This document shows positions 49,851 to 60,456 of a DNA stretch of 64,000 bases, in pieces; the stretch's first letter is position 1, and every line of letters starts with the position of its first letter. The DNA is from Defluviitaleaceae bacterium (GTDB lineage: Bacteria; Bacillota; Clostridia; Lachnospirales; WRBF01). The notes below the pieces were generated by a model. It was not told the origin of the DNA and did no database searches. It saw only the letters and a list, made by a program, of their open reading frames with translations. Where the stretch lies: the NCBI GenBank assembly GCA_009784685.1, contig WRBF01000002.1, forward strand, positions 22,332-86,331, given 5' to 3'. Position numbers and translations under genes: made by a program.

Positions 49851-52800
49851 CTACTTTCTCAAAACACCTAAAGTAACAGCTTCGCCGTTAATATTCCAAT
49901 CTTTGACAAACCCATCAGCGGAATTTCCTTTGATTGTATCGGCAAGAACTTCGGCGCATATAAGCTCGTTATTTCGCTTGATAACTTCGCTTATTTTATC
50001 ATTGCCTTTATGAGAAACCTCAATACGGTCAAGAACTTCAAATCCGGCTTCTTTACGCATTGTTTGAACTTTACTTATAATCTCACGCACAAAACCTTCT
50101 TCGATAAGCTCTTCTGTTAAAACTGTGTCTAGAACGACAGTTATTCCTTTATCCGTCTCAACGGCAAAACCTTCTGAGTTTAGGGATTCTATCAAAACAT
50201 CATCTTTTGTAAGAACTGCCTCTTCACCGCCAAAATTAAATGTTACATCACCAACATTAAACTTATCCATAAGCTCATTACCGTTCGCCTCGTTAAGAGC
50301 CTGCGAAATTTTCGACAAAAGCTTGCCATATTTCGGACCTAAAGTTTTAAGCTGCGGCTTAAATTTATATGTTGTAAATGACGATGAATCGTCAGTGAAC
50401 ACAATTTCTTTTACGTTAAGCTCATCCGCAATTATTTCAACATACGATTCGCTAAGAGGCTTTTTGTCACTACAAACAAACATCTTACCAATTGGCTGAC
50501 GATTTTTAATAACTGCGCTGTTTCTTGCCGCACGCCCAAGAACTACTATTTCAAGAACTTCATCCATACTTTTTTCCAGGGATTTATCTACGAAACTTTC
50601 ATTATACTCCGGAAAGTTGCATAAATGAACGCTTTCCAATGCATTTTTATCGACCGATTTAACAAGATTTTTGTACATTTCCTCAGTCATAAACGGTACA
50701 AAAGGAGCACAAAGCTTTGAAAGAGTTGTCAAAACCGTATACAGTGTCATGTATGCATTAATTTTATACTGCGGCATATCCTTAGCCCAGAAACGCTCAC
50801 GGCTTCGGCGCACATACCAATTGCTTAATTCATCAACGAAATCATTGATTGCCCTTGACGGCTCTGTCAATTTATACTCGTCAAGGCTGTTATCAACGTA
50901 TTTAACAAGCGTGTTAAGCTTTGAAAGAATCCATTTGTCGATTGTATCAAGCTTATCATATTCGAGCTTGTAGTCTGCCGGATTAAAGCCGTCTATGTTA
51001 GCATAAAGCACAAAAAATGCATACGTATTCCAAAGCGTTCCCATAAACTTACGCTGCCCTTCGCTTACCGCTTCATCATAAAAACGGCTAGGAAGCCACG
51101 GCGCAGAGTTTGAGAAGAAATACCATCTAACAGCATCTGCCCCTTGTTTATTAAGCGCATCCCAAGGATCAACAACGTTTCCAATATGTTTTGACATCTT
51201 CTTGCCATCTTTGTCTGTAACATGACCAAGAACTATAACGTTTTTGTATGGTGATTTTTCAAAAAGAAGAGTCGAAATCGCAATAAGCGTATAAAACCAT
51301 CCTCTCGTTTGGTCTATTGCCTCAGAAATAAAATCCGCCGGAAAGTTTTGCTCGAAAATTTCCTTATTTTCAAACGGATAATGCCATTGTGCAAAAGGCA
51401 TAGCCCCTGAATCATACCAACAATCAATAACTTCCGGAACACGATTCATTTTGCCGCCGCATTTTTCACAGTTTAACAGAACCTTGTCGATATAAGGTCT
51501 GTGAAGCTCAATATCATCAGGGACGTTATCACCCAGCGATTTAAGCTCTTCAATGCTTCCTACAGCGCATCTGTGTCCGCATCCGCACTCCCAAATCGGC
51601 AGAGGAGTCCCCCAATATCTTTCACGGCTTAAACCCCAGTCTATAACGTTTTCAAGGAAGTTTCCAAAACGCCCTTCTTTGATATTATCGGGCAGCCAAT
51701 TCACAGTATTATTGTTAGCAGTAAGCTTATCTCGAACAGCTGTCATCTTAATAAACCAAGATTCACGAGCATAATAAATAAGCGGGGAGTGACATCTCCA
51801 ACAGTGAGGATAGCTATGCTCATAATCTTCAGCTTTGAAAAGCGTTCCTTGAGCCCTCATATCCTCAATGATTATCGGGTCGGCATCTTTTACAAAAATG
51901 CCTGCATATTTTACAGCTTCTTTAACGAAATTGCCTTGTTCATCAACAAGATTAACAAGTGGCAATCCATATTTTTTACCAATTCTGTTATCATCTTCAC
52001 CAAAAGCAGGGGCGATGTGAACAATACCCGTACCGTCCGTCAAAGTAACATAATCATCACAAACAATATACCAAGCTTTTTCAGAAGGGCTTACAAAGTT
52101 AAATAGCGGTACGTATTCTATATGTTCAAGCTCTGTGCCTTTAACTTTCTCAATAACTTCATATTTTCCTTCGCCTAACACTTTGTCAAGTAAAGCTTCA
52201 GCCAAGATATAGATATTTCCATCTTGCTGCACTTTTGCGTATGTTTCCTTTGCATTTACAGCAAGCCCCACATTTGACGGCAACGTCCAAGGTGTGGTTG
52301 TCCATGCAAGAAAATAGCCGTTTTCAATGTCCTTGATTTTAAACTTTGCAATGGCGGACACTTCTTTAACATCTTTATATCCTTGAGCAAGCTCATGACT
52401 TGAAAGCGCAGTACCGCATCGAGGGCAGTAAGGCACTGTTTTATAGCCTTTATACAAAAGCCCTTGATCCCAAATATTTTTAAGCGACCACCAAACTGAT
52501 TCAATGTATTCATTTTTATAGGTTACATACGGATCATCCATATCAACCCAATAACCAACACGATCGCTCATTTCACGCCAAGCTGTCTCATATTTCCAAA
52601 CGCTTTCTTTGCATTGCTTTATAAAAGGCTCGACACCGTATTTTTCGATTTCAGGTTTACCGCTTATCCCAAGGGCTTTTTCCACCTCAAGCTCAACAGG
52701 AAGACCATGCGTGTCCCATCCGGCTTTTCGCAATATGTGATATCCCTTCATAGCTTTATAACGTGGAATAATATCTTTTACTGCTCTTGTGATAACATGC

Positions 52801-52970
52801 CCTATATGCGGCTTACCATTTGCTGTCGGAGGACCATCATAAAAAGTAAAAACCGGTCCGCCTTCACGTTGGTTAATGCTTTTTTCAAATATTTCATTTT
52901 CCTTCCAAAATTTAAGAGTCTCAAGCTCTCTTTCTGCGAATTTTAAATCTGCGTTTACTTTTTCAAACAT
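49851..52970 (-). CDS. ileS: Isoleucyl-tRNA synthetase
   Basis: YDGPPTANGKPHIGHVITRAVKDIIPRY (HIGH), DKDGKKMSKHIGN (KMSKS). Start at MFEKVNAD with ggag RBS. Confidence 0.97.
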   Translation of the reverse strand: MFEKVNADLKFAERELETLKFWKENEIFEKSINQREGGPVFTFYDGPPTANGKPHIGHVITRAVKDIIPRYKAMKGYHILRKAGWDTHGLPVELEVEKALGISGKPEIEKYGVEPFIKQCKESVWKYETAWREMSDRVGYWVDMDDPYVTYKNEYIESVWWSLKNIWDQGLLYKGYKTVPYCPRCGTALSSHELAQGYKDVKEVSAIAKFKIKDIENGYFLAWTTTPWTLPSNVGLAVNAKETYAKVQQDGNIYILAEALLDKVLGEGKYEVIEKVKGTELEHIEYVPLFNFVSPSEKAWYIVCDDYVTLTDGTGIVHIAPAFGEDDNRIGKKYGLPLVNLVDEQGNFVKEAVKYAGIFVKDADPIIIEDMRAQGTLFKAEDYEHSYPHCWRCHSPLIYYARESWFIKMTAVRDKLTANNNTVNWLPDNIKEGRFGNFLENVIDWGLSRERYWGTPLPIWECGCGHRCAVGSIEELKSLGDNVPDDIELHRPYIDKVLLNCEKCGGKMNRVPEVIDCWYDSGAMPFAQWHYPFENKEIFEQNFPADFISEAIDQTRGWFYTLIAISTLLFEKSPYKNVIVLGHVTDKDGKKMSKHIGNVVDPWDALNKQGADAVRWYFFSNSAPWLPSRFYDEAVSEGQRKFMGTLWNTYAFFVLYANIDGFNPADYKLEYDKLDTIDKWILSKLNTLVKYVDNSLDEYKLTEPSRAINDFVDELSNWYVRRSRERFWAKDMPQYKINAYMTLYTVLTTLSKLCAPFVPFMTEEMYKNLVKSVDKNALESVHLCNFPEYNESFVDKSLEKSMDEVLEIVVLGRAARNSAVIKNRQPIGKMFVCSDKKPLSESYVEIIADELNVKEIVFTDDSSSFTTYKFKPQLKTLGPKYGKLLSKISQALNEANGNELMDKFNVGDVTFNFGGEEAVLTKDDVLIESLNSEGFAVETDKGITVVLDTVLTEELIEEGFVREIISKVQTMRKEAGFEVLDRIEVSHKGNDKISEVIKRNNELICAEVLADTIKGNSADGFVKDWNINGEAVTLGVLRK

Positions 52971-53019
52971 AAACTTGCTCCTCCAAAAGATAAGTAATTG
53001 TGCTATCATACAGGGTTGT

Positions 53020-53670
53020 TTAATCTCTGGCAAGTATTACAAAAAGCAGCCCCGATGATAAGCTTATATTAGCTGTTTTATTAACTATTACGTTAGATAT
53101 AGAAAATGAAATACCAGACCCTGCTTTAAGCGTCTTGTTAGAAAGCGGATATTTAACTCCGGTAATCGTTACATCTACAACTTCTGTGGTCAATGGGATA
53201 AGTGAAATTATATCTCCCGGCTTGCCGTTTATTGAAATTTCTTTATTGATTAGAACAATCTCACTATGCTCGTCCACAAGTCGCGCTGTAACTCTGTTTT
53301 CAAGTGCATACATCAAAATATGTGCATTCGCAAGAGCATGATCGAAACGTTTACCCAGACCGCCTAAAATCGTGATATTTGTTGCCCCATCTTCAACTGC
53401 TTTTATAAGTCCAAGTTCTGTGTCAGAAAAATCTTTTTCTGACGGAAATTTAAAAATTTCTGCGCCTGTTTTGATATACTTATCAAAAGATGACTCCAAA
53501 GATGAATCAAAATCCCCGACTATAACATTCGGAAACAAACCTAGCTGCTCACAATGCTTAATGCCGCCATCACAGCAATAAACGGCATCATATTCAGATA
53601 CAAAACGCTTAGTGTATTCATAATCCTTTATTTCACCGTTCGCAATTAGCAAAACATTCATTTTTTTCAT
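53020..53670 (-). CDS. thiN: Thiamine pyrophosphokinase
   Basis: AVYCCDGGIKHCEQLGLFPNVIVGDFDS, FPSEKDFSDTELGL, GGLGKRFDHALANAHIL. Confidence 0.93.
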   Translation of the reverse strand: MKKMNVLLIANGEIKDYEYTKRFVSEYDAVYCCDGGIKHCEQLGLFPNVIVGDFDSSLESSFDKYIKTGAEIFKFPSEKDFSDTELGLIKAVEDGATNITILGGLGKRFDHALANAHILMYALENRVTARLVDEHSEIVLINKEISINGKPGDIISLIPLTTEVVDVTITGVKYPLSNKTLKAGSGISFSISNVIVNKTANISLSSGLLFVILARD

Positions 53671-53678
53671 TTACCACC

Positions 53679-54542
53679 CTAGCTGCCGCAATCATTTAAA
53701 AACCGTACATATCTTTCATATCTTATCGGTAAAATTTCTGTGCCAACCTGTTTTTTAACAAAACATTCCGGTTCATTTAGATGCAGGCAATCTAAAAATT
53801 TACAGCTATCGTTGTTACCAAATTCTTTGAAGTAATGTTTAAGTTCATACCGTTTTATATGCTCAAAAGAGACATTTGAAAACCCCGGGGAATCAACTAC
53901 ATAGCTGTTATTATCAACTCTAAGAAGCTCCGCATGTCGTGTTGTATGTTTTCCTCGGCGGATTTTTTCGCTTATCTCCCCTACTTCCATTAAAGCAGAA
54001 GGAACAAGACAATTTACTATACTCGACTTCCCAACGCCCGACGGACCTGCAAAAACAGAAGTATTTCCGACCAAAGCTTCTTTAAGTTCGTTAATCCCGG
54101 CATTCGTTACCGTTGAAATTCCTATTACGTTATATCCCGCCGAGGTATAAATCCTTTTGATCTCAAGAAGCTCTTTTTCAGAACATAAATCCACTTTGTT
54201 AAGACATATTACAACTTCAAGCCCCTGTTCTTCCGCAAGAACTATAATTCTGTCAAGCAAATCTAAATTTATTACAGGCGATACTATCGAAAAAACAACA
54301 AACGCTTGGTCAATATTTGAAACCCACGGTCGAACAAGCATATTACGCCTTTCGGATATTTCTTCAATTATACCCGTTTTTTCAGATACTTCATCCAAAA
54401 CCGATATCGAAACAAAATCTCCAATTGCCGGCTTTATTTTATCTTTACGAAATATCCCTCGTGCGTTACATTTAAATATATCATTCCCTGTGTCCACGAA
54501 ATAAAGACCGCCAACGCCTTTTATGATACGACCTTTAAGCAT
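53679..54542 (-). CDS. rsgA: Ribosome small subunit-dependent GTPase A
   Basis: CLNKVDL, FAGPSGVGKSSIVNCL, RRGKHTTRHAELL, SPGFSNV, C-terminal zinc-finger. Confidence 0.95.
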   Translation of the reverse strand: MLKGRIIKGVGGLYFVDTGNDIFKCNARGIFRKDKIKPAIGDFVSISVLDEVSEKTGIIEEISERRNMLVRPWVSNIDQAFVVFSIVSPVINLDLLDRIIVLAEEQGLEVVICLNKVDLCSEKELLEIKRIYTSAGYNVIGISTVTNAGINELKEALVGNTSVFAGPSGVGKSSIVNCLVPSALMEVGEISEKIRRGKHTTRHAELLRVDNNSYVVDSPGFSNVSFEHIKRYELKHYFKEFGNNDSCKFLDCLHLNEPECFVKKQVGTEILPIRYERYVRFLNDCGS

Positions 54543-54560
54543 CGCCGCCCCCTTAAATTT

Positions 54561-56702
54561 TTATATATCGAAATTTATCGTAGTTGTAGACTGGCGTATA
54601 GCATTTCCGTCTTCTGTTACGACATAAGTATTGAAAACAGCAATTCCTGTACCCGTTACTTCAAAAGAGTGAGGAAATACTCCTGCGGAAACTACTCCTT
54701 CAAAGAAAGTAGTTCTGGTTCCGGAATCATCTCTTTCAATTCTAAGATGAACGCTATCAGCTCCATCAGGTATAAACGGGCGATTTACTTGCAAATGCCT
54801 GGTGTTTACAACAGGTTGTGTAACATCAGGTCTATCATCTTCCTCCTGGGCTTCTTCCGGACCAAGGCTTACAGTAATCATGATGGTATCGCCTTGAAGA
54901 GCGGTCTGACCGCTCATAATTGATTGCCGAACTACACTTCCTTCCGGCACTGTAGCACTATGAGCTCTTTGACCTTGAACAGGCGTTAAACCAACTTCCT
55001 GTAAAATCGTTATCGCATTTGCTTCTGTCTCGTTTAAAACATTAGGCACAGTAATCATTACAGGCTCCGGTCCTCTGCTTACGATAAGCCGAACAACCGT
55101 ATCTCTTTCTACCATATCTCCTGCTTGATGCGATTGCTCTATTACTATATCTGTCGGCATATATTCACTGAAAACACGTTCTACTTGCGGCATCCCCAAA
55201 AATCCAGCATCACTGAACATAGAAACAGCTTCTGCTAAATCTATACTGACGACATCGGGGGTTCTTATCATGTTAGTTCCTCTGCTAGTAACTATCTCAA
55301 TTATATCGCCCCTGTTTACTATATCCGGTGCTGTAAAGGAAACTATTTGCCCGGCCTCGAAATCGTTACTATATACCGCATCAGCCTCACGTATAATTAT
55401 ACCCAATTCACGTGCAAGGGTATCCATTTCACTAACCCACATACCCTGTAAATCAGGTAAATCAACGACATTTTGATCTTGACCTGAAGACGGATCACGG
55501 TTAAGGAAGAATACCATAAAAAGCACCACGCTTAAAACGATGGCAAGCGCAAGACCTATTGCACCAATAACAACTTTTCTTTCCGTGCTTTTGTCAATTT
55601 TATCATTATACATTTCATCATAGTCATCATATGATTCTTCATAATTGCGAGGGGCATCAACATAATCATCTTGATAGTTATCCTGATAATCATCTTTATA
55701 ACCATTATCATAATATCCACTGCTGTCCGTAATATCATATCCCGTTGAATCATACGTATTATTCTTTTCCTTGCTTTCTCTTTGTATCATGGCAATATCA
55801 TCAGCTGTAAACCTTATTGTGCTGCTTTCTAAAAATGTGTTTCCGCCGGGTTTAACATTATTATCAGCTGAATAATCCTTAGTAAGAACCCTTTTTAGGT
55901 CATTACTCATGTCACTTATACTTTGATAACGTTCTGCCGTTTGTTTTTCAGTTGCTTTTTGAATTATCCTCTTAACTGATTCTGATGTTTTTGGATTAAA
56001 GCTTGATATATCTTCCGGCTGGTCATTTATATGCTTAAGCGCAACTGAAATAGCGGTGTCACCATCAAAAGGCAGTTTTCCTGTCGCCATTTCATACATA
56101 ACAATACCAAGAGCATAAATATCGCTCTTATCATCAACATAACCGCCTCTTGCTTGCTCCGGTGAAAAATAATGCGCAGAGCCCATAGTATTACCCGAAG
56201 CTGTTATAGTAGCAGATGTTGCAGCACGAGCAATACCAAAATCTGTTACTTTTATCATCCCGGTTGAAGTAACCAGAATATTCTGAGGTTTTATATCTCT
56301 GTGTACAATACCGTTTCTATGTGCATGATCAAGCGCATGGGATATTTGTATTGCGACACCTAAAATTTCATCATCTTCAAGCGGAGCACGCTTTAAAATA
56401 AGGTCTTTAAGTGTAACACCGTCTATATATTCCATAACTATAAAGTGAACAGGTCCGTCTTGCCCAACATCATAAACGCTTACAATATTTTGGTCAGAAA
56501 GCCTTGCAGCAGCACGTGCTTCAACAGAAAAACGAGCCTTAAACTCTTCATCTGTTACAAATTCTTCCCGCATAACTTTAAACGTTACATCCCGCTCAAG
56601 CTTTGAATCTCTTGCACGATAAACGTTTGCCATTCCACCGACGCCTAATTTTTCTAAGATTTCATAACGACCGGCGATTATCGTTCCTTGCCTTAGTTTC
56701 AT
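54561..56702 (-). CDS. prkC: PASTA-domain Ser/Thr protein kinase
   Basis: GVGGMANVYRARD, HRDIKPQNILV, DFGIARA; TM; three PASTA-like repeats. Confidence 0.95.
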   Translation of the reverse strand: MKLRQGTIIAGRYEILEKLGVGGMANVYRARDSKLERDVTFKVMREEFVTDEEFKARFSVEARAAARLSDQNIVSVYDVGQDGPVHFIVMEYIDGVTLKDLILKRAPLEDDEILGVAIQISHALDHAHRNGIVHRDIKPQNILVTSTGMIKVTDFGIARAATSATITASGNTMGSAHYFSPEQARGGYVDDKSDIYALGIVMYEMATGKLPFDGDTAISVALKHINDQPEDISSFNPKTSESVKRIIQKATEKQTAERYQSISDMSNDLKRVLTKDYSADNNVKPGGNTFLESSTIRFTADDIAMIQRESKEKNNTYDSTGYDITDSSGYYDNGYKDDYQDNYQDDYVDAPRNYEESYDDYDEMYNDKIDKSTERKVVIGAIGLALAIVLSVVLFMVFFLNRDPSSGQDQNVVDLPDLQGMWVSEMDTLARELGIIIREADAVYSNDFEAGQIVSFTAPDIVNRGDIIEIVTSRGTNMIRTPDVVSIDLAEAVSMFSDAGFLGMPQVERVFSEYMPTDIVIEQSHQAGDMVERDTVVRLIVSRGPEPVMITVPNVLNETEANAITILQEVGLTPVQGQRAHSATVPEGSVVRQSIMSGQTALQGDTIMITVSLGPEEAQEEDDRPDVTQPVVNTRHLQVNRPFIPDGADSVHLRIERDDSGTRTTFFEGVVSAGVFPHSFEVTGTGIAVFNTYVVTEDGNAIRQSTTTINFDI

Positions 56703-57448
56703 TGCTCGCTCACCTCTTTCATAGAGATGATAATAACTGAAATATTATCAATTCCGCCATTCTCATTCGCAAGGTTAATAAGCGCATCAACTTTTTCCAC
56801 CGATGAGCCTTTACCTAGCACAATTTCGCTTATTGCACAATCAGAAAGCATATTCGAAAGCCCGTCAGAGCATAACAACACATAATCATCTGCTTTAAGA
56901 GTTCGTATTTTGCTGTCAGCAAGCGTATCTGCGCTCATACCAAGAGCTCTTGTTATCACGTTTCGACTAGGATGAGCTTTCGCCTCTTCCTCTGTTATTT
57001 TGCCGGCGGTTTTAAGCTCATGCACATATGTATGATCTGTTGTAAGCTGTTCGATTCCGCTTTTATTTATAACATATGCACGACTATCTCCGATATGACC
57101 GGAATAAAGCTTGTTTCCATCGCAAACACATACTGTGAACGTAGTCCCCATTCCATCATATTCGCTGGTGCTTGTTGCAAGTTGTAAAACCATTTCATTT
57201 GCAAACTTAATACTGCCAAAAATGCAGTCGAGAATTTCTTCACCTTTTTCATCTTCGCTTTTACGAACCGATTCGCAAAAATACTCAACAGCCTTACTGC
57301 TAGCTATTTCACCTGCATTATGTCCACCCATTCCGTCGGCTATAATAAAAAGATTAGGCAAAAACCCTATTTTTTCATTTGAGACGAATATGCTGTCTTC
57401 GTTATTTTCACGCTTCATACCTACATCAGTTTTTCCAAAACCAAACAT
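56699..57448 (-). CDS. PP2C family Ser/Thr phosphatase (Stp/PrpC)
   Basis: KRENNEDSIFVSN, FIIADGMGGHNAGEIAS, GHIGDSRAYV, LLCSDGLSNML. Confidence 0.95.
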   Translation of the reverse strand: MFGFGKTDVGMKRENNEDSIFVSNEKIGFLPNLFIIADGMGGHNAGEIASSKAVEYFCESVRKSEDEKGEEILDCIFGSIKFANEMVLQLATSTSEYDGMGTTFTVCVCDGNKLYSGHIGDSRAYVINKSGIEQLTTDHTYVHELKTAGKITEEEAKAHPSRNVITRALGMSADTLADSKIRTLKADDYVLLCSDGLSNMLSDCAISEIVLGKGSSVEKVDALINLANENGGIDNISVIIISMKEVSEQ

Positions 57449-57453
57449 TTAAT

Positions 57454-58488
57454 TTATACACCTCCGGAATGTCCATTTTTTAGCTGCCCGCATGCGGCAT
57501 TTATATCATTTCCAAGCTTGCGGCGAACAGTTGCCTCTACGCCGCAGTCCATAAGCACTTTAGCAAATGCGCCCGCTGACTCTCTTGAACTTCCTTTAAA
57601 GCTGCGCCCGGGAACGCTGTTCATTGTAATAAGATTTACGTGGGAAAGGCTGTTACGAAGCTTCCGCCCTAATTCCCTTGCATGGTCGCCGTTGTCGTTT
57701 ATACCGTTAATCAAAGCATACTCATAAGTAATACGCCTGCCTGTTTTTTCTGTAAAATATTTACCGGCTTCTATTGTTTCGTCAATTTTAAACCTTTTAG
57801 CAACAGGCATTATTTCCTTACGAATATCATCATTAGGGGCATGGAGTGATATGGCAAGATTAACTTTAAATCCTTCATGTGCAAAATCCATAATTTTATC
57901 AACAAGCCCGCAAGTTGAAACTGTAATATGTCTTTGACCTATTTCAAGTCCCTGCTCAGAAGTTATCAATTTAAGAAATTTAATAGTGTTATCATAATTA
58001 TCAAACGGCTCGCCGCCGCCCATTATTACAACGCCGCTGATTCTTTCGCCAATATCTTTTTGAATTTCATAAACCTGCGCAGCAAGTTCACCGGCAGTTA
58101 AATTTCTTTCAAGACCGTTCAAAGTGCTAGCACATAAAAAACAGCCCATACGACAGCCTGCTTGTGATGATATACAGGCAACGTTACCATGATCATATTT
58201 CATTAAAACACTTTCTATTATAGTATCCTTTTCCAACTCGAACAAGTATTTTCTTGTTCCGTCTTTAGACGATACTAACCTCTTAACTATATCTATTTTT
58301 GAAATAATAGCATTTTCATCCAAAAATTCTCGCAAATCCTTAGGCAAATTTGTCATTTCAGAAAAACTTGCAGCAAGTTTTTGATTTATCCATTCAAAAA
58401 TTTGCTTTGCCCTAAAAGGCTTTTCACCTATGCTGTTTATATAAATTGTAAGCTCGTCCATTGTCATTGATCGAATATCTGTTTTCAT
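57454..58488 (-). CDS. rlmN: 23S rRNA (A2503-C2)-methyltransferase
   Basis: CISSQAGCRMGCFLCAS (CxxxCxxC), GGGEPFDNYDN, INGINDNGDHARELGRKL. Start at MKTDIRSM. Confidence 0.95.
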   Translation of the reverse strand: MKTDIRSMTMDELTIYINSIGEKPFRAKQIFEWINQKLAASFSEMTNLPKDLREFLDENAIISKIDIVKRLVSSKDGTRKYLFELEKDTIIESVLMKYDHGNVACISSQAGCRMGCFLCASTLNGLERNLTAGELAAQVYEIQKDIGERISGVVIMGGGEPFDNYDNTIKFLKLITSEQGLEIGQRHITVSTCGLVDKIMDFAHEGFKVNLAISLHAPNDDIRKEIMPVAKRFKIDETIEAGKYFTEKTGRRITYEYALINGINDNGDHARELGRKLRNSLSHVNLITMNSVPGRSFKGSSRESAGAFAKVLMDCGVEATVRRKLGNDINAACGQLKNGHSGGV

Positions 58489-58582
58489 TTTACCTCCGTG
58501 TAGAGTGCAAGATATAAGCAAAATGCGCTCCGGCAAAGATTATACCATAATATGTCTCATAATTCAACGTATTTGACGGCAT

Positions 58583-59491
58583 TTAGGTATTTATGGCATT
58601 CACCTTGGAACTTACACATAACGCATTGCGCCGTATTGTTTCTACACCTGCCCAGTTAATAACCGTATTTCCAAACTTCAAATTGAATTCTTCGTCAGAA
58701 ATGCCTTTAACTTCCGAGATTTTTGGCATAACTAAGTTAATATCCTTGATAATTTCAAAAGGTTTTCCCTCATTATGGGGACACACAAATTGGCAGATAT
58801 CACATCCATATAGATGATTACCTATAAGCTTACTTTCTTCATTTGAAAGAAAACCCTTTTTTTGGGTCAAATATGAAATGCATTTCATATGATTGAGAAC
58901 ATTCCCATCAAGCGCCGCAGACGGGCAGGCTTCTATACATTGATTGCAACTCTCACAGCTTTTTGGCACAGGCTTAAAGAGTTCATCTGTATCTACTGCA
59001 ATATCAGTAATCAAACTTCCGATAAAAAACATAGAACCAAACTGCTCAGAAATAACAAGGCTGTTCTTACCGTAAAAGCCAAGACCTGCTTTAACCGCAA
59101 GCTCTTTTTCCACCAAACCGCCGCTGTCAACTAATACTTTATGTTTAAAGCTGCCTATTTCTCGCTTGATATCTAAAACAAGCTCTTTTAAAATAACACG
59201 AAGCAAAGTATGATAATCTTCTTGCGCAGCATATATCGAAATTATTCCCCTAAGCGCATCATCGCAAACAAAATCATACTTTTTGTTATAGTTCACTCCA
59301 ATAACAATAATGCTTTTAGAAGATTCAAGCGAGGTCTTTGGGTCAATCCGTTTTTTGATATTTTTTGAAACAAAAGGAGTATTTTCTGACAACACTAAAT
59401 GCTCAATGTTTGACAACACATTTGCATCACATATCCCGGCAATAATGCCCTTTTTTTCAGCAAATTTGTTCACAACCTCTTTTATTTTCAT
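58583..59491 (-). CDS. queG: Epoxyqueuosine reductase (QueG-like)
   Basis: DSGGLVEKELAVKAGLGFYGKNSLVIS; SCNQCIEACPSAAL and YGCDICQFVCPHN Fe-S motifs. Confidence 0.88.
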   Translation of the reverse strand: MKIKEVVNKFAEKKGIIAGICDANVLSNIEHLVLSENTPFVSKNIKKRIDPKTSLESSKSIIVIGVNYNKKYDFVCDDALRGIISIYAAQEDYHTLLRVILKELVLDIKREIGSFKHKVLVDSGGLVEKELAVKAGLGFYGKNSLVISEQFGSMFFIGSLITDIAVDTDELFKPVPKSCESCNQCIEACPSAALDGNVLNHMKCISYLTQKKGFLSNEESKLIGNHLYGCDICQFVCPHNEGKPFEIIKDINLVMPKISEVKGISDEEFNLKFGNTVINWAGVETIRRNALCVSSKVNAINT

Positions 59492-60456
59492 AACCCAACA
59501 GCCCTAATAATCACAGCAAATTCATCTCTTAAAGGACATTCAAATCTTTTGCCCGAAAGGTAACTAAGCTTAGTCTCAAAGTTGCCAAAAATGACTGATT
59601 CTGCGTGTAAAAGTTGATATTTGAGCTTAAATCGCCTTATTAACATTCCATTTAGGTCATAATCTCCATACTTACCGTCGCCTAGTATGGGATTACCCAT
59701 TTTTGCCAAAACCGCACGTATTTGATGTGACTTCCCTGTAACGAGCTTTATTTTCAAAATAGAGTATTTATCCGTGCTTTTAACAGATTCATACTCTGTA
59801 ATTATCTCTTTTGAACCCGGGACAGGCTTATCATAGGTAAAAGCTTCGTTATTTTCGCTATCTTTTATGTAATACGCCTTTATAACGCCACTGCCATTTA
59901 TTTCGCCTGCAACAACAGTTATGTAATATTTTTCAATACTTCGCTCTTTAAGTCCGGCAGCTATTTCTCTGGCTGACGCTAAGTTTTTCGCACAAATCAT
60001 AATACCGCTTGTATTTCTGTCAAGCCTGTTACAAACTACCGGCGCAAATGATGAAACATCAGATGCATCATACTCACCTTTATCCCTTAGATATTTAACT
60101 AGCCGCTCAACGACTGAATCACCTGCTGAACTGCTATCCGGCTGTGATAAAATTCCCGCTTCTTTGTTTATAACAACGATGTTTTCATCTTCGTATAAAA
60201 CATCAAGTTCGCCTGCGACTTCACTTACTGCTTTAACTTTTGAAAACTTATCAAACGTTTCATCTGACAAAAAAATTGATACTTCGCTGCCTTTTTTTAA
60301 TATTTCGCTTCCTGATGCCTTTTTACCGTCTAACGTAATATTTTTCTTTCGAAGCATTTTATATATGAAGCTTTTTGCTGCTTCGCTTAAAGTTCTCATT
60401 AAAAGCTTGTCCAAGCGCCCGTTTTCATCATTTTCTGTTATCGTAATTTTTTTCAT
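59488..60456 (-). CDS. RluA family pseudouridine synthase with S4 domain
   Basis: NGRLDKLLMRTL S4-like; CNRLDRNTSGIMICAK; TGKSHQIRAVLAKMGNPILGDGKYG. Confidence 0.93.
   Translation of the reverse strand: MKKITITENDENGRLDKLLMRTLSEAAKSFIYKMLRKKNITLDGKKASGSEILKKGSEVSIFLSDETFDKFSKVKAVSEVAGELDVLYEDENIVVINKEAGILSQPDSSSAGDSVVERLVKYLRDKGEYDASDVSSFAPVVCNRLDRNTSGIMICAKNLASAREIAAGLKERSIEKYYITVVAGEINGSGVIKAYYIKDSENNEAFTYDKPVPGSKEIITEYESVKSTDKYSILKIKLVTGKSHQIRAVLAKMGNPILGDGKYGDYDLNGMLIRRFKLKYQLLHAESVIFGNFETKLSYLSGKRFECPLRDEFAVIIRAVGL

Noticed and set aside
52970-53034. T-box riboswitch upstream of ileS
   Set aside because: The thiN gene ends at 53020, leaving about 50 bp; there is no space for a T-box leader.
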